Shown here: piece by piece, positions 8,228-16,730 of the stretch
Layout of the letters: each line of letters opens with the position of its first letter
Numbering within the stretch: the first letter of the stretch is position 1
Source of the DNA: JAWXBA01 sp048499805
Lineage (GTDB): Bacteria > Gemmatimonadota > Gemmatimonadetes > Gemmatimonadales > GWC2-71-9
Length of the DNA: 64,000 bases
Assembly: GCA_048499805.1 (NCBI GenBank)
Contig: JASNZF010000002.1
Span: 434,001 to 498,000 of the forward strand
Direction of reading: 5' to 3'
Translations under genes and position numbers: made by a program
The notes under the pieces: model-generated
Told to the model about the DNA's origin: nothing
The model's database searches: none
Seen by the model: only the letters and a program-made list of their open reading frames with translations

Positions 8228-8904
8228 GCGATCTCGCGCCGGCCGGCCTCCTCGCCCTGGCCGCCTGGGGAAGCCTGGTGGGCCTCGACCTGGCCAGCTG
8301 GCCCCAGTTGATGCTCTCGCGGCCGATTGTCGCCGGGGGCGTCGCCGGCCTGCTGCTCGGCGACCCCGTGGCCGGCCTGACCGTCGGCAGCCTCCTCGAG
8401 CTCTTTGCGCTCGATGTGCTGCCAATTGGCGCGACCCGATATCCGGATTTCGGGGTGGCCGCTCTGGCCGGCGTCGCCCTCGCTGCCGGTCACGACCCTT
8501 CCGCCATGCTGGGTCCGGCCACCGCCCTGGGCCTGGTCCTGGCGCTCGGCTCCAGGCCGGCGATCGAGGCGGTCCGGCGGGGGAACGCCCGGGCGGCGAG
8601 TCGGGCAGCGGACGCCCTCGCCGCCGGAGATGTCGGGACCGTGACCGCGGTGCACCTCGGGGGGATTCGCCGCGACCTCCTTCGCGCCCTGGCAACGACG
8701 ATCGTGGGGGTCGCTGCCGCCCTCGCACTCCGCCCCCTCGGTGCGCCGCCCCCCGGGCTGGCCCTGCCGCTGCTGCTCGTGGCGGTGGCGGGAGGCCTCG
8801 CTGCCGCGGTGCGCGGCGCGATCCGCAGTACCTCCCAGGGGGGACGGATCGGCTGGGTGGTGGCGGGGGTGGCCGGCGGGATCCTGGTGGTCGCATGGGG
8901 TTGA
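8224..8904 (+). CDS. PTS EIIC component, mannose family
   Basis: Inner-membrane sugar-translocating subunit. The family motif is seen in LDLASWPQLMLSRPIVAGG and GDPVAGLTVGSLLELFALDVLPIGA. Several hydrophobic stretches run through the rest of the 226 residues. That is somewhat shorter than ManY (about 265), mainly at the C-terminal side. ATG overlaps the EIIB stop (ATGA) and the end overlaps EIID by ten bases. It should act as a heterodimer with the adjacent EIID. Confidence 0.85.
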   Translation: MSDLAPAGLLALAAWGSLVGLDLASWPQLMLSRPIVAGGVAGLLLGDPVAGLTVGSLLELFALDVLPIGATRYPDFGVAALAGVALAAGHDPSAMLGPATALGLVLALGSRPAIEAVRRGNARAASRAADALAAGDVGTVTAVHLGGIRRDLLRALATTIVGVAAALALRPLGAPPPGLALPLLLVAVAGGLAAAVRGAIRSTSQGGRIGWVVAGVAGGILVVAWG

Positions 8905-9635
8905 GCCCGCGGACCCGGACCCTGCTGCGGCTCCTGGCCTTCCAGGGGTCCTGGAACTACGAGCGCATGCAGGGGATCGGGATGGCCTGGGCCTCGCTCC
9001 CCCTCCTCGAGGGCCTGGCCCGCAGTGAGCCGGCGCGCCACCGGGAGGCGGTCGGCCGGGCCTCGCATTTCTTCAACGCGAACCCGTTCCTCGCCGGCGC
9101 CGCGGTCGGTGCAGCCGCGCGGGAGGAACACGACGGTGCGCCGGGAGTCAGGGTGGAGCGACTCCGGGTGGCGCTGTGCGGCCCGCTGGGAGCCCTCGGC
9201 GACCAGCTGTTCTGGCTCGGCACCGTCCCGGGACTCGCGGCGGCCGGACTGATCGCGGTGGCCCTGGGTGCCGGCTGGTGGGCGCCCGTGCTGGTGGTGG
9301 TCCTCCACTCGGTCCTGCGGCTCGCGGTCGGAAGCTGGGCGCTCACCCTGGGACTCACCCATGGGACCGCGGTCGGCGGGGCGATCCAGTCCTCCTGGCT
9401 CCCGCAGGGGATCGAGTGGGGCGGCCGGATCGCCGCCGTGCTGCTTGGCCTTGCCATCCCTCTGGTGGCGGCCTTCCTGCTGGACTCGGCGCCGATCTCC
9501 CGGCGCTGGCTGGCCGTCGCGCTGGCGCTCGCGCTCTATCGGCTGTCGGGGCGCGTGGGCGGACGGCTCTCCCCGGTGGAACTCACCCTTGGGGCGATGG
9601 CCCTCGTCCTTCTCTGGCACTGGAGCACCACGTGA
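8895..9635 (+). CDS. PTS EIID component, mannose family
   Basis: Second membrane subunit of mannose-type permeases. The N-terminal signature LAFQGSWNYERMQGIGMAW is characteristic of EIID. It is followed by HFFNANPFLAGAAVGAAARE and, at about 95-240, hydrophobic segments including GALGDQLFWLGTVPGLAA. The length of 246 residues is slightly below ManZ (about 285). The ATG lies inside the EIIC end, and the stop overlaps the HPr GTG. Together with EIIA-C this gives a complete PTS permease. Confidence 0.88.
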   Translation: MGLSPRTRTLLRLLAFQGSWNYERMQGIGMAWASLPLLEGLARSEPARHREAVGRASHFFNANPFLAGAAVGAAAREEHDGAPGVRVERLRVALCGPLGALGDQLFWLGTVPGLAAAGLIAVALGAGWWAPVLVVVLHSVLRLAVGSWALTLGLTHGTAVGGAIQSSWLPQGIEWGGRIAAVLLGLAIPLVAAFLLDSAPISRRWLAVALALALYRLSGRVGGRLSPVELTLGAMALVLLWHWSTT

Positions 9636-9898
9636 CCGAGCGCGCCGTGACGATCGTGAATCCCCTCGGCCTCCATGCCCGGCCGGCGGCGCAGTTCGTA
9701 AGGATCGCGAGTTCCTTCCAGTCGCACGTCGAGCTGGAGAAGGACGGACTCGTCATCAACGGCAAGAGCATCATGGGCGTGATGATGCTGGCGGCCGAGC
9801 AGGGCGCCACCCTCCGGATCCGGGCCGAGGGACCGGACGCCGAAGCCGCCGTGGATGCCCTGGCCCGGCTCGTGGCCGACGGGTTCGGGGAGTCCTGA
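9632..9898 (+). CDS. ptsH: Phosphocarrier protein HPr
   Basis: General PTS phosphocarrier of 88 residues. The active-site histidine is His15 in NPLGLHARPAAQF. The regulatory serine is Ser46 in INGKSIMGVMML, the target of the HPr kinase encoded upstream. GTG start gives a GTGA junction with EIID. Keeping both His15 and Ser46 means the protein can serve in sugar transport and in HprK-dependent control. Its stop overlaps the ATG of ptsI, so the two general PTS proteins are probably made together. Confidence 0.95.
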   Translation: MTERAVTIVNPLGLHARPAAQFVRIASSFQSHVELEKDGLVINGKSIMGVMMLAAEQGATLRIRAEGPDAEAAVDALARLVADGFGES

Positions 9899-11661
9899 TG
9901 CCCGCCCGGACGCTGCGGGGGATCGGCGTCTCGCCGGGGCTGGCGGTGGCGCCGGCCCTGGTGATCGAGAGCCGGTTCCCCGAGGTGCCCGACCGGTCGA
10001 TTCCCGCCAGTGAGGTCGAGTCCGAGATCCGTCGGCTGCACTTCGCCATGGACGCGGTGGTGGACAGCCTCGCCGCCCTGCGGGAGCGGGTCCGCACCCG
10101 CGCCGGCGAGGAGGAGTCGCGGATCTTCGACGCCCAGATCCTGATGGTCCAGGATCCCGACTTCCTCGCGGCGGTCGAGCACCTCATCCGCCAGAACCTG
10201 CTGAGCGCCGAAACCGCCTTCGAGTTCAAGGCCCTGGAACTCCGGGTGGCCTGGTCCGGGGCAGGGAACCAGCGCCTCCGCGAGCGGCTCTCCGATCTCT
10301 CCGCGATCCAGATGCGGGTGCTTCGGCACCTTTCCGGCAGTGATGCCGAGGACGCCTGGGTCACCCAGACCCAGGAGAACGTGATCATCGTCGCCCGCGA
10401 GCTCTCCCCGGGGATGACGGTACAGTTGGACCGCGACCACGTGCTGGGGGTCATCAGCGAGGAGGGCACCCGGACCTCGCACGCGGCGATCCTGGCGCAC
10501 TCCCTCGGCATCCCCGCCGTGATGGGTGCACCCGGCGCGATGGCCCGGATCGCCTCCGGCCAGGTGATTCTCCTGGACGGCCGGACGGGGACGGTCGTCA
10601 TCGACCCGGAGGCGGTGGACCTGGAGGAAGCGCGGGCCCGGGCCACTCGGCGGCACCGCCTGGACCTGGAGTTGGAAACCCTCGGCGAGGCCCCTGCCAC
10701 CACCCCGGACGGCGAGGCGGTCACCCTCCTCGGCAACGTCGACCTTCCCGAGGAGATCGAGGTGGCCGCGCGGTACGGCGCCCGGGGAGTTGGCCTGCTC
10801 CGTACCGAGTTCCTGATCACCGGCCGCGCCACCCTCCCATCGGAGGATGAGCAGGCCAGCTACTTTCGCCGGGTGGCCCAGGCCTTTCCCCGGCTGCCCG
10901 TCGTGATCCGCACCTTCGACCTCGGCGGCGACAAGTTCCCCGCCGCCTTCGAGGCACCGCAGGAGGCCAATCCCTTCCTGGGCTGGCGCTCGATCCGGGT
11001 CTGCCTCGACCAGCCGGACATCTTCCGGCCCCAGCTGCGGGCCATCCTCCGGACCGCCGTCCAGTACGACCTCCAGGTCATGCTGCCGCTGGTGACCCGG
11101 GTCGAGGAAGTGGTGCAGGCCCGCGCCCTGCTGGTCGAGGAGGCCGAGCGACTGGGCGCCGCCGGAGCGGCCGCCGCTGCCAGTGTGCCCGTCGGGGTGA
11201 TGATCGAGACCCCGGCGGCGGTCCTCATGGCCGACCGACTGGCCGAGGTGTCGGACTTCTTCAGTGTCGGGACCAACGACCTGACCCAGTACACCCTGGC
11301 CGTCGATCGCGGCAATGCCCGCCTGGCCGACCGGTTCACTCCCCATGACCCCTCGGTGGTCCGGCAACTCCGCGAGGTGGTGCGCGTGGCCGGGGAGTCG
11401 GGGGTGCCGGTCAGCGTCTGCGGGGAGATGGCCTCCGACCCGCTGATGGCGGTGCTGCTGATCGGGCTGGGGTACCGGCAGCTGAGCGTGGCACCACCCA
11501 CCCTCCTGCTGCTCCGCTGGCTGGTGCGCCAGGTGCCGCTGGCGGCCTGTCGCGAGGCCGCGGATGCCGCCCTCCAGGCCCGCGGCCCCGCCGAGGTTCG
11601 CGCCAGCCTGCGCAGCATCGCGGGGCGGTTCGTGGACCTCCGGATGCTCGACCCGGAGTGA
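9898..11661 (+). CDS. ptsI: Phosphoenolpyruvate-protein phosphotransferase (enzyme I)
   Basis: First enzyme of the PTS; autophosphorylates from PEP and passes phosphate to HPr. The 587-residue protein has the HPr-binding helical part, then the phosphohistidine motif GTRTSHAAILAHSLGIPAVM with the active His at 195. The PEP-binding TIM barrel follows, with LLRTEFLITGR, FSVGTNDLTQYTLAVDRGN and the catalytic Cys in VSVCGEMASDP. ATGA overlap with ptsH. No truncation or missing key residue is seen, so the phosphorelay from PEP to EIIB is complete in this cluster. Confidence 0.95.
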   Translation: MPARTLRGIGVSPGLAVAPALVIESRFPEVPDRSIPASEVESEIRRLHFAMDAVVDSLAALRERVRTRAGEEESRIFDAQILMVQDPDFLAAVEHLIRQNLLSAETAFEFKALELRVAWSGAGNQRLRERLSDLSAIQMRVLRHLSGSDAEDAWVTQTQENVIIVARELSPGMTVQLDRDHVLGVISEEGTRTSHAAILAHSLGIPAVMGAPGAMARIASGQVILLDGRTGTVVIDPEAVDLEEARARATRRHRLDLELETLGEAPATTPDGEAVTLLGNVDLPEEIEVAARYGARGVGLLRTEFLITGRATLPSEDEQASYFRRVAQAFPRLPVVIRTFDLGGDKFPAAFEAPQEANPFLGWRSIRVCLDQPDIFRPQLRAILRTAVQYDLQVMLPLVTRVEEVVQARALLVEEAERLGAAGAAAAASVPVGVMIETPAAVLMADRLAEVSDFFSVGTNDLTQYTLAVDRGNARLADRFTPHDPSVVRQLREVVRVAGESGVPVSVCGEMASDPLMAVLLIGLGYRQLSVAPPTLLLLRWLVRQVPLAACREAADAALQARGPAEVRASLRSIAGRFVDLRMLDPE

Positions 11662-11669
11662 GCGTTGCC

Positions 11670-11687
11670 CGGGGGCGCCCGCCCCCG
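11670..11687 (+). terminator. GC-rich hairpin after ptsI, possible terminator
   Basis: Nine bases past the ptsI stop, an eight-base perfect inverted repeat (CGGGGGCG / CGCCCCCG) is separated by two bases. A second seven-base inverted repeat lies at 11705-11724. Neither is followed by a T-run, so an intrinsic terminator is only a possibility. The roughly 90-base gap to metK is the longest in this part of the window and could hold both a terminator and a metK promoter. Confidence 0.3.
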
Positions 11688-11752
11688 CTACGTTGCACCG
11701 CGGTGCGACCCCGAGCCGGGTCGCGAGTCTTCCCACTCTTCCAGGAAGTTTC

Positions 11753-12976
11753 ATGGCCAAGGCTGCACGGCACGTCTTCACCTCGGAATCGGTGACCGAG
11801 GGCCATCCCGACAAGGTCGCGGACCAGATCTCCGATGCCGTCCTCGACGCAATCCTGAGCCGGGACCCCGCCGCACGGGTCGCGTGCGAGACCCTCGTGA
11901 CGACGGGCATGGCAGTCGTGGCCGGCGAGATCACGACCGCTACCTATGTACACATCCCGGACATCGTGCGCGAGACGATCCGGGAGATCGGTTACACCGA
12001 CGCCGCCTTCGGCTTCGATTCGCAGACCTGCGCGGTCCTGAGCTCGATCGACCGGCAGTCACCGGACATTGCCCAGGGGGTGGACGACGGCGAGGGGAAG
12101 GCGCAGGGTGCCGGCGACCAGGGGATGATGTTCGGGTACGCCACCGACGAGACCCGGGAGCGGATGCCGCTGCCGATCATGCTGGCCCACCGCATGGCCG
12201 AACGCCTGGCCGCGGTGCGCAAGGGGACCCAGGGCCTCGATCCGATTCCCTGGCTGCGGCCCGATGGCAAGACCCAGGTGTCGGTGGAGTACGAGGGTGA
12301 CCGCCCCGTGGCGGTGCGAACGGTGGTGGTCTCGACCCAGCACGCCGACCGGGTCGGCAGGCGGGAGCTCTCGCAGGCCACGATCCGCCAGGCGATGGTC
12401 GAGCACGTGGTGCGACCGGTCCTCGAGGCGGCCGGGCTCGAGCATGGCCGGACCCGGTTCCTCATCAACCCCACGGGACGCTTCGTGATCGGCGGGCCCC
12501 ACGGCGATGCCGGCCTGACCGGGCGCAAGATCATCGTCGACACCTACGGCGGCATGGCCCGCCACGGCGGGGGCGCCTTCAGCGGCAAGGACCCCTCCAA
12601 GGTCGACCGCTCGGCGGCCTATGCCGCGCGCTGGGTCGCGCGCCACATCGTGGACGCCAAGCTCGCCCGCCGCTGCGAGGTCCAGCTCGCCTACGCCATC
12701 GGGGTGGCCGAGCCGGTCTCGATCATGGTGGACACCTTCGGCACCGGGACGCTGCCCGACGCGGCGGTGGAGCGGGCCGTTCGCGAGGTCTTCGACCTGA
12801 CCCCCAGCGGGATCATCCGGGCCCTCGGGCTCAAGCGGCCCATCTATCGTCCGACCGCGTCCTACGGGCACTTCGGCCGGCGGCCGGCCACCGTCAAGGT
12901 CGCGGGCAAGACGGTGAACCTCTTCCCCTGGGAGCGGACCGAGCGGGTGGCCAAGCTCCAGCGCGCCGTCCGGTGA
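11753..12976 (+). CDS. metK: S-adenosylmethionine synthetase
   Basis: Makes S-adenosylmethionine from methionine and ATP. The 407-residue protein carries TSESVTEGHPDKVADQISDA, GAGDQGMMFGYATDE, the P-loop-like GPHGDAGLTGRKIIVDTYGG and GGGAFSGKDPSKVDRSAAY. The ATG is preceded by AGGAAG at suitable spacing; an upstream in-frame extension overlapping ptsI has no family similarity. No SAM riboswitch is recognisable in the short upstream gap. Identification is firm. Confidence 0.96.
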   Translation: MAKAARHVFTSESVTEGHPDKVADQISDAVLDAILSRDPAARVACETLVTTGMAVVAGEITTATYVHIPDIVRETIREIGYTDAAFGFDSQTCAVLSSIDRQSPDIAQGVDDGEGKAQGAGDQGMMFGYATDETRERMPLPIMLAHRMAERLAAVRKGTQGLDPIPWLRPDGKTQVSVEYEGDRPVAVRTVVVSTQHADRVGRRELSQATIRQAMVEHVVRPVLEAAGLEHGRTRFLINPTGRFVIGGPHGDAGLTGRKIIVDTYGGMARHGGGAFSGKDPSKVDRSAAYAARWVARHIVDAKLARRCEVQLAYAIGVAEPVSIMVDTFGTGTLPDAAVERAVREVFDLTPSGIIRALGLKRPIYRPTASYGHFGRRPATVKVAGKTVNLFPWERTERVAKLQRAVR

Positions 12977-12983
12977 TGGTGCG

Positions 12984-13469
12984 ATGATCGCAGTGCGGGT
13001 GGCGCAGGTCGGCCTCGATCCCGCGAGCAACTCGCCGGTCGTGCTGCTCCGCGAGCAGGACGGCGACCGGGTCCTGCCGATCCTGGTCGGACCCGCCGAG
13101 GCCGGCGCGATCGCGATGGAATTGCAGGGGATCCGGCCCCAGCGGCCGATGACCCACGATCTGATCAAGCGGATGATCGTGGGGCTCGGCGGCGAGCTGC
13201 GCCGCGTCGTGATCGCGGAACTGCGCGAGAACACCTACTTCGCCGAGCTGGAGCTGGTCCGCGCCGGCGAGGTGATCCGGATCGACGCGCGGCCCTCCGA
13301 CAGCATCGCCGTCGCGCTCCGGTTCCAGGCGCCAATCTACCTCGCCGACGAGCTGCTCGAGGGCCGGTCCCCGTCCCCCTCCGATCCGCCTCCCCCCGAT
13401 GGTGCCGCCCTGCTGCGGTCCTATCTCGAGAACTTGGACCCCCAGGATCTTGGCCGCTTCCAGCCGTAG
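12984..13469 (+). CDS. Bifunctional nuclease family (DUF151) protein
   Basis: Small cytoplasmic protein of the BFN/DUF151 family; some members have RNase and DNase activity. Key conserved parts seen are NSPVVLLREQDGDRVLPILVGPAEA, here split as PVVLLREQ and LPILVGPAEAGAIA, plus RPMTHDLIKRMI, ENTYFAEL and the RPSDSIAVALRFQAPIY segment. The length of 161 residues is typical. The biological role in bacteria is poorly known. It begins seven bases after metK, so it is probably co-transcribed with it. Confidence 0.85.
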   Translation: MIAVRVAQVGLDPASNSPVVLLREQDGDRVLPILVGPAEAGAIAMELQGIRPQRPMTHDLIKRMIVGLGGELRRVVIAELRENTYFAELELVRAGEVIRIDARPSDSIAVALRFQAPIYLADELLEGRSPSPSDPPPPDGAALLRSYLENLDPQDLGRFQP

Positions 13470-14592
13470 GCCGCTCGCGCTGCTCGTGCTGGCGGCTCTC
13501 GGGTCGCCGGTCGTCACCGTCGCTGCCCAGGTACCGACGACCGTGCTGGGCCGGGTGGTGCGATTTGCCGGCTCGGACACCCTCCCGATTCCCAGCGCCG
13601 GGGTCGTGCTCCACCGGATCAGCGACGCCGAGCAGGGCCCGATCGATTCGGTCGCCGCCGATGCCGGGGGGCGGTTCCAGTTCCGCTTCCGGGCCGACAC
13701 CACGGCCCTCTACCTGCTCAGCGCCACCCACCACGGCATCAGCTACTTCAGTTCCCCGGTCGCGCGCGCCCCGGCGACCCGCACCGATGACATCCTCCTC
13801 ATCGTCTCCGACACCAGCTCCACCGCGCCGGTGCACCTCGCGGCCCGCAGCCTGATCCTTGGCGCACCGGAGGCCTCGGGGGCGCGACCCGTCGTGGAGG
13901 TGCTCGAGTTCGCCAATCGCGGGCGCCAGACTCGCGTGTCGGCCGATTCCGTCGCGACGGTGGCGGTGGCCCTCGCCCGGGGTGGGGAGGGGTTCACCAT
14001 CGAGGACTCGGATCTCTCTCCCAACGCCCTCCTGTTGCGCGGCGACTCCCTGCTGGTCTTCGCACCGATTGCGCCCGGGGCCCGGATGGTGGTGTTGCAG
14101 TATCGCCTCCCCGCGGGCACCCGGCGGCTCCAGTTGCCGGCCGGGATGGCCGTGGACACGATGCAGATCCTGCTCGAGCCGGGAGCGGTGGAGCTGACGG
14201 CCGAGCTTCCGGTTGCCGGTGAGGAAGTGCTCGAGGGGCGCACCTATCGACGCTGGATGGGGGCATGGCCCGCCGACAGCACCCTCACGATCCAGGTCAC
14301 CGGGCTCACCTTCGGGCAGCGGCCCGCACTCATGGCGCTGGTGGGCGCCCTGATCCTCGCCGTGCTCGCGGGGGCCTGGTGGGTCCGGCGGCGTCGGCCC
14401 GCCCCGGCCACGGCCTCCGCCACGACCCGTGACCCTGCCGAGCTGATCGAGGCCATGGCTCGGCTGGATGCCCGGTATGCCGGGGGAGAGTCCCGGACCG
14501 AGACCCAGGAATGGCGCCGGTACGAGGCGGAACGTGCCCGGCTCAAGGCGGAACTCGATCGGGCGCTTGCACGATCGGGGCGGCGACCCTAA
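13450..14592 (+). CDS. Secreted/membrane-anchored protein of unknown function
   Basis: I do not recognise a named gene. The predicted product has an N-terminal signal peptide (basic RRPLALLVLAALG, then AAQ as a likely cleavage site). A beta-rich periplasmic part with Asp-Ser-Val and FRFRADTTALYLL segments resembles carboxypeptidase-regulatory-like domains. One membrane helix lies near the end (LMALVGALILAVLAGAWWV), then a basic stop-transfer RRRR and a charged, probably coiled-coil tail with RYEAERARLKAEL. The start is uncertain: the TTG at 13450 gives a clean signal peptide, whereas an ATG at 13399 would overlap the previous gene by 71 bases. It lies directly before the cobalamin riboswitch. 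Confidence 0.55.
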   Translation: MAASSRRPLALLVLAALGSPVVTVAAQVPTTVLGRVVRFAGSDTLPIPSAGVVLHRISDAEQGPIDSVAADAGGRFQFRFRADTTALYLLSATHHGISYFSSPVARAPATRTDDILLIVSDTSSTAPVHLAARSLILGAPEASGARPVVEVLEFANRGRQTRVSADSVATVAVALARGGEGFTIEDSDLSPNALLLRGDSLLVFAPIAPGARMVVLQYRLPAGTRRLQLPAGMAVDTMQILLEPGAVELTAELPVAGEEVLEGRTYRRWMGAWPADSTLTIQVTGLTFGQRPALMALVGALILAVLAGAWWVRRRRPAPATASATTRDPAELIEAMARLDARYAGGESRTETQEWRRYEAERARLKAELDRALARSGRRP

Positions 14593-14611
14593 CTTCGGCG
14601 CTGCTGGCACA

Positions 14612-14770
14612 ATTGAAGGACACCGTCCGCGGACGCTCGGAAGCCGGTGAAAATCCGGCGCGGCCCCGCCACTGTAACGGGCGAAGCATCACCGCTCACA
14701 CCGCCACTGGGAGGATCCCGGGAAGGCGAGCGGAAGCCCGGAGCCAGGAGACCTCTTCGGACGTACCACC
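14612..14770 (+). promoter_or_regulatory. Cobalamin (AdoCbl-type) riboswitch
   Basis: The conserved core is plain: GCCGGTGAAAATCCGGCGCG followed by CCCCGCCACTGTAACGG from about 14643 to 14680, then, about 50 bases on, GGAAGCCCGGAGCCAGGAGA leading into CC. These are the P3-P6 core and the B12-box of the class. It lies directly upstream of a B12 uptake operon, so in high cobalamin it should shut off expression of the following btu genes. Boundaries are approximate. The expression platform before the btuF start has not been folded here. Confidence 0.93.
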
Positions 14771-14877
14771 AGATTGCACCCTCGGGGGAGGGTGGGTGGC
14801 GCGATGGTCCCTGCCGCTCCGATGTGTGCGGTATTGCCGTCCGTTCCTGCTCTCCCGGAACTGGACGGTTTGTCATT

Positions 14878-15759
14878 TTGGGACCCCGGTCGCTGCTTCT
14901 CCTCGCCCTCCTCGCGGGCACCGCGGCGTGCGCATCCCCGGCGCCCGCCACCGGCCCGTTGATCCTTGAGGACGACGCCGGCCGGACGGTTTCCCTGGCG
15001 GGACCCGCCACCCGCATCGCTTCCCTGGTTCCCGCCACCACCGAGTGGCTCTTCGCCCTCGGCGCCGGTTCCACCGTGGTGGGCCGCACCGCCTGGTGCG
15101 ACTACCCCGCGGCGGCCGCGGCCGTGCCCAACCTCGGTGACGGCATCGCACCGAACCTCGAGGCGATCGTGGCCGTCGAGCCGGACCTCGTCCTGCTGTA
15201 CCACTCGCCCGCCAATGAACTCGTCGTCGAGCGACTGCGCGAGCTCGGCATCGCGGCCCTCGCGCTCCGCACCGACAATCTCGCCGACCTGGATAGGCAT
15301 CTTGCCCTGCTCGGACGTGCGATCGGACACGTTGACCAGGCAGACTCCTTGCGGGCCCAGATCGCCACCGACCTGGCCCGGGCTTCCGTCCCGCACGCAG
15401 CAGGTGACCCAAGGGTCCTCATCCTGGCCTGGGACCAGCCCCCGATGACGCTCGGCCGGGGCAGCTTCCTGAGTGAGATCCTCGAGCGGGCCGGTGCGCG
15501 CAACCTCTTTGGGGACTTGGCCTCGTCCTCCGCGACGATCAGCATCGAGGCGGTCGTCGAGCGCGATCCCGACTTCGTCCTGGTCACCTCCGCCGACAGC
15601 ACCCCCGCGATCAGCGCCCGCCCCGAGTGGGCGGTCGTGCCCGCAGTCCGGGAGCGGCGGTTCGTACGGGTGCATGGCTCCGAGTTCAACCGTCCCGGAC
15701 CCCGAACGCCTGACGCCATCCGCACGATGCGACGGGCCATCGAGGCTGCGCGGCCGTGA
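14878..15759 (+). CDS. btuF: B12-type ABC transporter substrate-binding lipoprotein
   Basis: Periplasmic cobalamin-binding protein feeding BtuCD. After a signal sequence with LLALLAGTAAC as the likely lipobox, the mature part shows RIASLVPATTEWLFALGAG, VVGRTAWCDYP, VPNLGDGIAPNLEAIVAVEPDLVL and a C-terminal RRFVRVHG, all typical of the BtuF/FhuD fold. The open frame continues back through the riboswitch, so it cannot be used to set the start. A TTG at 14878 gives the best signal peptide; a GTG at 14824 is an alternative. The riboswitch upstream supports cobalamin rather than iron-siderophore specificity. Confidence 0.85.
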   Translation: MGPRSLLLLALLAGTAACASPAPATGPLILEDDAGRTVSLAGPATRIASLVPATTEWLFALGAGSTVVGRTAWCDYPAAAAAVPNLGDGIAPNLEAIVAVEPDLVLLYHSPANELVVERLRELGIAALALRTDNLADLDRHLALLGRAIGHVDQADSLRAQIATDLARASVPHAAGDPRVLILAWDQPPMTLGRGSFLSEILERAGARNLFGDLASSSATISIEAVVERDPDFVLVTSADSTPAISARPEWAVVPAVRERRFVRVHGSEFNRPGPRTPDAIRTMRRAIEAARP

Positions 15760-16730
15760 AGCCATGGGCCGCTCCGCTGCTGCTGGGGCTCGCCGCGCTG
15801 GCGGTGCTCTGGGGGCTCGCCGCGGGGGCAGCAGACCTCTCCCTGGGCGCGGTCTGGGGCGCGCTGTGGGATCCCGCCGCCCCGGGGGCCGCCATCGTCC
15901 GGCAGTTGCGCGCTCCGCGAATCCTGCTCGCGTTCGGGGTCGGCGGCGCCCTCGCCGTCTCGGGTGCCGCGCTGCAGGCGCTGATCCGCAACCCGCTCGC
16001 CGATCCCTACCTCCTCGGGCTGTCGGGGGGGGCCGGGGTCGGTGCGGTCGTCGCGATGGCGCTGCAGTGGCCCGGGACGTGGGCCGTGCCGATCGCGGCC
16101 TTCACTGGTGCGCTGGGAGCGGTCGCGCTGGTCTACCGGCTCGCCTCGGTGGTCGGCCGCCGCCTGGACCCGCGCGTCCTCCTGCTGGCCGGGGTCATCG
16201 TCGGCGCCTTCGCGGGCGCGATCATGACCGCCATCATCACGCTCTCCACCGCCGAGCAGCTTCGCAACGCCTTCCTCTGGCTGCTCGGAGGCTTTGCGGG
16301 AGCGTCCTGGCCCACCGTTGGCCTCTTTGCGGCGTGGGGTGCCATCCCGCTCGGCGTCCTGGCGCTCTCCAGTCGCGGACTCGACCTGTTGCACCTCGGC
16401 GACGAGCCGGCCGAGTCGCTGGGCGCCGACGTCGACCGCCTGCGTCGACGGGTCCTGGTGGCCACCAGCCTGCTCACGGCGGTCGGGGTGGCGGTGTCGG
16501 GAATCGTCGGGTTCGTCGGGCTCATCGTTCCCCACGCCATGCGGGGACTGGTCGGACCGATCCACCGGGCGCTCCTCCCCGCGGTCTTCGTGGCGGGCGG
16601 GACGTTCCTCGTCGTCGCCGATACCCTTTCGCGCACCGTGGTCCGGCCGATGGAGCTTCCCGTCGGGGTTGTCACCGCCCTCGTCGGGGTGCCGATCTTT
16701 GCGATGCTCCTGCGGAGGTCGCTGCGATGA
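15756..16730 (+). CDS. btuC: B12-type ABC transporter permease (FecCD family)
   Basis: Inner-membrane permease of 324 residues with about ten hydrophobic segments. The FecCD/BtuC hallmarks are present: LRAPRILLAFGVGGALAVSG, ALQALIRNPLADPYLLGLSGG, GLIVPHAMRGLVGP and an end with ELPVGVVTALVGVPIF. GTG overlaps the btuF stop and the 3-prime end overlaps the ATPase gene by four bases, giving a coupled F-C-D operon. The family also transports haem and siderophores; cobalamin is inferred from the riboswitch and the neighbours. Confidence 0.9.
   Translation: MKPWAAPLLLGLAALAVLWGLAAGAADLSLGAVWGALWDPAAPGAAIVRQLRAPRILLAFGVGGALAVSGAALQALIRNPLADPYLLGLSGGAGVGAVVAMALQWPGTWAVPIAAFTGALGAVALVYRLASVVGRRLDPRVLLLAGVIVGAFAGAIMTAIITLSTAEQLRNAFLWLLGGFAGASWPTVGLFAAWGAIPLGVLALSSRGLDLLHLGDEPAESLGADVDRLRRRVLVATSLLTAVGVAVSGIVGFVGLIVPHAMRGLVGPIHRALLPAVFVAGGTFLVVADTLSRTVVRPMELPVGVVTALVGVPIFAMLLRRSLR

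Noticed and set aside
11662..11752. SAM riboswitch before metK
   Set aside because: The gap is only about 90 bases and shows simple hairpins without SAM-I or SAM-II core sequences.
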